The notes beneath the pieces are model-generated. The model saw nothing but the letters and a program-made list of their open reading frames with translations. It did no database searches and was not told the DNA's origin. 64,000 bases of DNA, taken from the NCBI GenBank assembly GCA_035292685.1, contig DATDPP010000080.1, forward strand, positions 1-64,000, given 5' to 3'. Shown one piece after another: positions 60,112 to 64,000 of the stretch; within the stretch, counting starts at the first letter, position 1, and each line of letters begins with the position of its first letter. Both the position numbers and the translations under genes were made by a program. The stretch is from JALYNX01 sp035292685. GTDB lineage: Bacteria; Actinomycetota; Acidimicrobiia; Spongiisociales; ZC4RG35.

Positions 60112-60369
60112 TCAGCGGCGGGGGCGCTCCTCGCGGGGCCGCGCCTCGTTGACCTTTAGGGCACGGCCGTTGTAGTCATGCCCGTCGAGCTCCGAGATCG
60201 CTTTGGCGCCTTCCTCGTTCGGCATCTCGACGAAACCGAACCCGCGAGACCGCCCGGTCTCCCGGTCGTTGATGATCGCGGCGGATTCGACGGTTCCATA
60301 CTCGCCGAAGAGAGTCTCCAGGTCCTGCGCCGTTGCGTTGAACGGCAGGTTTCCCACGTAGATGTTCAT
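60112..60369 (-). CDS. RRM-domain RNA-binding protein
   Basis: 85 residues, one RNA recognition motif: RNP2 IYVGNL at the start and RNP1 RSRGFGFVEM, with a short basic Arg/Glu/Pro tail. Like the small RRM proteins of cyanobacteria and some other bacteria, often cold- or stress-regulated. ATG at 60369 with AAGGA upstream. Confidence 0.88.
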   Translation of the reverse strand: MNIYVGNLPFNATAQDLETLFGEYGTVESAAIINDRETGRSRGFGFVEMPNEEGAKAISELDGHDYNGRALKVNEARPREERPRR

Positions 60370-60517
60370 CGTGACTGGTCCTTGTCTAGTTGGCCCTTGT
60401 GGGCTTTACGTCGCAATGTCCGGTACGACCCTTGTCCTCAGCCCAGTCATTCAGAACAGGGAAATCAGATCGAGTCGCCGCCGAGGCAGCAACAGGGCCG
60501 GGAGGATAACAGAGCTG
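60370..60517 (-). other. Intergenic region upstream of the RRM gene
   Basis: 148 bp between the cyclophilin stop and the RRM start. Apart from the ribosome binding site (AAGGA) and the repeated word ACAAGG, I see no promoter, hairpin or gene. It may hold a 5' leader for the RRM gene. Confidence 0.3.
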
Positions 60518-61027
60518 TCAGATTTCTGTGACGGTAACCCTGTTGATGATCGCCTCCGCCGTCGGCCGGTCGTGACGATCCGTTTCGGTGCCTGCGATGG
60601 AATCGACTACATCGAGACCTGAGGTCACCTTTCCAAAAATGGTGTAGGAATGAGGCAGGCCGACATCCTGGTGACAGATGAAGAACTGGGAGCCGTTGGT
60701 GTTGGGGCCGGCGTTGGCCATCGCCACCGTTCCCCGGGGATAGCTGCGCGCACCTTCCAATTCGTCGCGGAACTTGTAACCGGGCCCACCGGACCCGGTT
60801 CCGGTGGGGTCGCCGCCCTGGATCATGAAGTCTTTGATCACCCGGTGGAAGACGATCCCGTCGTAGTAACCCTCACGGCTGAGGAACACGAAGTTGTTGA
60901 CGGCCAGTGGTGACCGGACTGCGTCGAACTCGATGTCGATCACACCATGATTGGTCTCCAGTGTCGCCCTGTAGGTCTTATCGAGGTCGATGAGAAGGTC
61001 GGGGGGGCTCGAGTATTGGTTGCCCAT
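60518..61027 (-). CDS. Cyclophilin-type peptidylprolyl isomerase
   Basis: 169 residues of the bacterial cyclophilin fold: FHRVIKDFMIQGGDPTGTGSGGPGYKF (active-site Arg, Phe, Gln) and MANAGPNTNGSQFFICHQDVG. No signal peptide, so cytoplasmic folding helper. ATG at 61027. Confidence 0.92.
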   Translation of the reverse strand: MGNQYSSPPDLLIDLDKTYRATLETNHGVIDIEFDAVRSPLAVNNFVFLSREGYYDGIVFHRVIKDFMIQGGDPTGTGSGGPGYKFRDELEGARSYPRGTVAMANAGPNTNGSQFFICHQDVGLPHSYTIFGKVTSGLDVVDSIAGTETDRHDRPTAEAIINRVTVTEI

Positions 61028-61066
61028 GGTGTTCTGCTTTCTGATCGTGGATCGGGATCGGGTGTC

Positions 61067-61648
61067 TCAGCTGGCGAAGTAGGCCGGCACGTTGCCACGT
61101 CGCCACTTGATCGAGCAACCCATCGAAGGGCGCTGAATCTCACTCACGGGCTCCCCGGCTAGGACCGCTCGAACCGCGGCTCGGAGATCGTCGCCGGTGA
61201 CGGGGATGTCGTTGCCGGGCCGTGCCCCGTCGAATTGTCCCCGGTAGACCAGTCGCCGGTCACGATCGAAGAGAAAGAAGTCGGGTGTGCACATCGCGGT
61301 GTAGGCCGCGGCGGCCGTCTGCTCGCGGTCGAAGAGGTAGGGGAAGGTATAGCCGTGTGTCTCCGCCTCGGCCTTCATGGCTGCGGGGGAGTCATCGGGG
61401 TAGTGCTCGGGGTCATTGGACGAAATGGCCAGTATCCCCAAACCGCTATCGAGGTGATCGCGCCCGAATCGCGCCAGTTCGTCACGGACATGCTTGACAT
61501 AGGGGCAGTGGTTGCAGATGAACATCACGAGCAGGGCCGGAGCGTCTGCCAGGTCGGCCAGGGAGATCATCCGTCCCGACACCGTGTCCTCGAGGGAGAA
61601 GTCCGGTGCCTCGGTACCCAGGGCGAGCATGGTTGAAGCGACAGCCAT
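61067..61648 (-). CDS. Thioredoxin-fold (AhpC/TSA-like) protein with CNHC motif
   Basis: 193 residues. PDFSLEDTVSGRMISLADL and VMFICNHCPYVKHVRDELARF, so the active site is CNHC; CTPDFFLFDRDRRLVYRGQFD follows with the cis-Pro region. This subgroup of redoxin proteins is of unknown substrate. Two more Cys (MC, GC) near the C terminus. Upstream lies dapA on the other strand. Confidence 0.84.
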   Translation of the reverse strand: MAVASTMLALGTEAPDFSLEDTVSGRMISLADLADAPALLVMFICNHCPYVKHVRDELARFGRDHLDSGLGILAISSNDPEHYPDDSPAAMKAEAETHGYTFPYLFDREQTAAAAYTAMCTPDFFLFDRDRRLVYRGQFDGARPGNDIPVTGDDLRAAVRAVLAGEPVSEIQRPSMGCSIKWRRGNVPAYFAS

Positions 61649-61783
61649 CGGTTGGGGGTCCTTCCGCAGTTCGGGCTCCCCAGTCTACGGTGAGGCGGAC
61701 CCTTCAATCACATCGGCGGACATCTTCACAGCGCCCGGGGAGGGAAGACCCACCGCGTTGGAGTGGTTTTGGTGGCCCGTCTG

Positions 61784-61789
61784 TAACCT
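61784..61789 (+). promoter_or_regulatory. -10 hexamer of dapA
   Basis: TAACCT followed by 6 nt and the GTG at 61796; leaderless-type promoter for dapA and the downstream RNase J gene. Confidence 0.5.
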
Positions 61790-61795
61790 GGCGAG

Positions 61796-62689
61796 GTGAC
61801 TCTTTCCCATACGGCCCCATTTGGGCACGTCGCCACCGCCATGATCACTCCGTTCACAGATGCGGGCGCCGTCGATCACGAAAAGGCATGGCGTTTGGCC
61901 CGACATCTCACCGACCATGGTTCCCAGGCCCTGGTCGTCACGGGCACCACGGGGGAGTCCCCGACCCTCAGTGGCACCGAGAAGCTCGCCCTCTACGCGA
62001 CCGTGGTCGATGCAGTCAAAGACAAGGACACCTTCGTCATCGCCGGGACCGGCAACTACAACACCGCGGAGTCGGTCGAGCTGTCGGAAAAGGCAGGCGA
62101 TCTGGGATGCGACGGGTTGCTGGCGGTGACCCCTTACTACAACAAGCCGGGTCAGACAGGGTTGATCGCCCATTTCACAGCGATCGCCGACGTGGGAGTC
62201 CCGGTGATGCTCTACAACATCCCGAGTCGAACCGGCAGGTTGATCGAGATCGACACCCTGGCTCGCCTCAGCGAGCACGAGAACATCGTGGCGGTAAAGG
62301 ACGCAGTCGAGAATGTCGAGTTCACCAGTCAGACGGTCAACCGGGTCCCGGGCCTCCCCGTCTACTCGGGTCAGGACTCTCACACCTGGCCGATGATCGC
62401 GGTCGGTGCCATCGGTGTGGTCTCCGTGATCTCGCATCTGGCGGGTCGCACCGTCGCCGCCATGGTGAAGGCTGCGCTTGCCGGCGATCTCTCGGAGGCG
62501 CGCCGGCTGCACCATGAGCTCCTGCCGCTGTGTGAGGCTTGCTTTCTCGAGACCAACCCGACGCCGGTCAAGGGAGCCATGAACCGGCTTTGGGAGCCCG
62601 TCGGCGATGTCCGTCTCCCTCTCGTTGCCGCTTCAGAGGAGACGTTGCTCGCGGTCGAGAAGGCGGTAGGGGCAATCCAGGGTCTATGA
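61796..62689 (+). CDS. dapA: 4-hydroxy-tetrahydrodipicolinate synthase
   Basis: First committed step to lysine and diaminopimelate, condensing pyruvate with aspartate semialdehyde. 297 residues: GTTGESPTLSGTEK, YYNKPGQTGLIAHF with the catalytic Tyr, YNIPSRTG, and Schiff-base Lys in VAVKDAVEN. GTG start at 61796. The stop overlaps the RNase J start (ATGA). dapA next to rnj is a known actinobacterial pairing. Confidence 0.94.
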   Translation: MTLSHTAPFGHVATAMITPFTDAGAVDHEKAWRLARHLTDHGSQALVVTGTTGESPTLSGTEKLALYATVVDAVKDKDTFVIAGTGNYNTAESVELSEKAGDLGCDGLLAVTPYYNKPGQTGLIAHFTAIADVGVPVMLYNIPSRTGRLIEIDTLARLSEHENIVAVKDAVENVEFTSQTVNRVPGLPVYSGQDSHTWPMIAVGAIGVVSVISHLAGRTVAAMVKAALAGDLSEARRLHHELLPLCEACFLETNPTPVKGAMNRLWEPVGDVRLPLVAASEETLLAVEKAVGAIQGL

Positions 62690-64000
62690 GTGTCTCGGTC
62701 ACTTTTTTGGGGGGTCTCGGGGAGATCGGGCGCAACTGCGCCGCCGTTGAGATAGGCGGCAAGATCGCACTGATCGACTGTGGGTTGATGTTCCCCGAGG
62801 AGGACATGCTCGGTGTCGATCTCGTCTTCCCCGATTGGTCCTGGTTGGTGGAGCGGATCGCTGACGTGGAGTGCGTCATCGTCACCCACGGGCACGAGGA
62901 CCACGTTGGGGCGCTTGCCTATTTCCTGAGGGTGATCAATGTCCCCGTCTACGGCACCCGTCTCAGTATGGAGCTGGCGAGGGGACGGATCGATGAGCTC
63001 GGGGTCGAGGCCGACCTCAGAGTGGTGGCGGTGAAGACCTGGATCGATCACGGGCCGTTTCGCTTCCAGCTGATCCCGGTGAGCCACTCGGTCCCTGAGG
63101 CCGCCGCCGTCGCCCTCGACACGCCCGAGGGCATGATCGTCCATTCCGGGGACTTCAAGCTCGACCCGACACCGATCGACCAGGTGCCGACGGATCTACC
63201 GGCGTTTGCGTCGTTGGGTCGCCGTGGGGTGAGACTCCTCCTGGGCGACTCCACCAATGCGGAAAAACCGGGTTTTGAGCCCTCGGAGAGCTCGGTGGGA
63301 CGGCCGATCGCAGACATCGTCCGTGATGCCCCGGGGAGGGTGATCGCCGCGTGCTTCTCCTCGCATATCCACCGGGTGCAACAAATCGCCAACGCGGGGG
63401 TGGCCGCCGGGCGCAAGGTCGCTTTCTTCGGGCGGTCGATGCAACGCAACACGACCGTGGCGACCGAGCTTGGGATTCTGGGTGTTCCCCAGAAATCACT
63501 GGTGGACATCAGCGAGCTGGGACAGCTTCCCCCTGATCGACAGCTTCTGATCACCACCGGCAGCCAAGGCGAGCCTTTTGCCGCCCTCTCGTTGATGTCG
63601 CAGGGTCGGCACCGGTTCGTCGAACTCGGCGACACTGACACCGTCTTGATCTCGGCCAAGCCGATCCCGGGAAACGAGACCGCGGTCTCGAAGGTCATCT
63701 CCAACCTGATCAGGCGGGGCGCAACTGTGGTTCATGGCCAGAACGCTCACGTCCACGTGTCCGGTCATGCCAACCGCGAAGAGTTGCTCACCTTTCTCAA
63801 CTTGATCCGGCCCCGTGCCTTCGTGCCGGTTCACGGGGAGTACCGCCATCTCCATGCCCATGCCGAGTTGGCGCGACGCATGGGGGTCCACGCCGTGGAC
63901 GTGCTCGAAGACGGCGACCGGGTCATCCTGAATGGGAAGAAGACGCTGGTGGAGCGCCGGGCGGTGCCTGCGGGTTATGTCTATCTCGACGGTTTGTCGG
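62686..64000 (+). CDS. rnj: Ribonuclease J, truncated by the window edge
   Basis: 438 residues are visible with no stop; the family is usually about 550. Metallo-beta-lactamase core: FLGGLGEIGRN, HGHEDH metal site, HSVPEAAAV, HSGDFKLD, then beta-CASP motifs GDSTNAE, CFSSHIHRVQQ, TTGSQGEP and VPVHGEYRHL. It is an endo/5'-exonuclease acting in rRNA maturation and mRNA decay. Start ATG at 62686 overlaps dapA. Confidence 0.93.
   Translation, partial: MSVSVTFLGGLGEIGRNCAAVEIGGKIALIDCGLMFPEEDMLGVDLVFPDWSWLVERIADVECVIVTHGHEDHVGALAYFLRVINVPVYGTRLSMELARGRIDELGVEADLRVVAVKTWIDHGPFRFQLIPVSHSVPEAAAVALDTPEGMIVHSGDFKLDPTPIDQVPTDLPAFASLGRRGVRLLLGDSTNAEKPGFEPSESSVGRPIADIVRDAPGRVIAACFSSHIHRVQQIANAGVAAGRKVAFFGRSMQRNTTVATELGILGVPQKSLVDISELGQLPPDRQLLITTGSQGEPFAALSLMSQGRHRFVELGDTDTVLISAKPIPGNETAVSKVISNLIRRGATVVHGQNAHVHVSGHANREELLTFLNLIRPRAFVPVHGEYRHLHAHAELARRMGVHAVDVLEDGDRVILNGKKTLVERRAVPAGYVYLDGLS

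Noticed and set aside
1..64000. tRNA, rRNA or riboswitch genes
   Set aside because: Gaps are short, and I saw no cloverleaf, conserved rRNA block or known riboswitch core; a tRNAscan/Infernal run would be decisive.

Overview
The window looks like a piece of a high-GC actinobacterial chromosome. The evidence is the split coenzyme F420 pathway (cofG, cofH) with F420-type enzymes, a TIGR03084 protein of the mycothiol-associated kind, an Lhr helicase, error-prone DnaE2, the mycobacterial-type LexA box TCGAAC-N4-GTTCGA, many GTG starts, and at least fourteen genes whose start codon lies 6-7 nt after a TANNNT hexamer, as expected for leaderless mRNAs. Class Acidimicrobiia is my best guess (split fbiC, short-type ValS, fused IcmF), but this is inference. 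I saw no rRNA, tRNA or CRISPR.

Layout. 1-3.2 kb: edge of a DUF222 gene with a LexA box, plsC, 5-formyl-THF cyclo-ligase, an F420-type oxidoreductase and an SGNH hydrolase. 3.3-10 kb: B12-dependent fused isobutyryl-CoA mutase (icmF), a DGPF protein with its ECF sigma factor behind an ECF-like promoter, and an MFS exporter. 10-17.2 kb: a seven-gene histidine operon (hisG, hisC-HAD, hisB, hisH, hisF, hisA-hisI-hisE fusion, hisD), every junction overlapping by 1 or 4 nt, preceded by a 19-residue leader peptide with six His codons and a complete attenuator. 17.2-24.3 kb: valS, a DUF1801 gene, dedA, a frameshifted IS481-type element with CCTAGG target duplications, gene debris, an M15 peptidase lipoprotein, and a wHTH/GHKL-ATPase/STAS-like regulator behind six copies of an octamer. 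24.3-35.5 kb: LexA-controlled dnaE2, two alpha/beta hydrolases, a DUF2237 gene, an SLT-type lysozyme-fold protein, an AroQ-hydrolase fusion, a lipoate ligase-like protein, a lipoprotein and an ABC exporter.

35.5-45 kb: a heptamer repeat array, universal stress protein, an SDR followed by cofG and cofH, the large Lhr helicase and a stand-alone HD-GYP protein. 45-51 kb: BtpA-like protein, TIGR03084 protein, LOG-family protein, and a CobS-like ATPase/CobT-like VWA pair in which the ATPase has lost key Walker residues. 51-57 kb: M16 peptidase, small membrane proteins, glpD, an F420-dependent LLM oxidoreductase and a PEBP protein. 57-60 kb: zinc module, with znuB and znuA divergent from zur and znuC around a Fur-type operator. 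60-64 kb: RRM RNA-binding protein, cyclophilin, thioredoxin-fold protein, then dapA overlapping the start of RNase J, which runs off the right edge.

Most of the window is housekeeping. The unusual signals are in regulation (his attenuator, octamer operator, differently placed LexA boxes, leaderless promoters, non-canonical starts) and domain architecture (HisA-HisI-HisE, HisC-HAD, AroQ-hydrolase, extended CofH, degenerate CobS-like ATPase).
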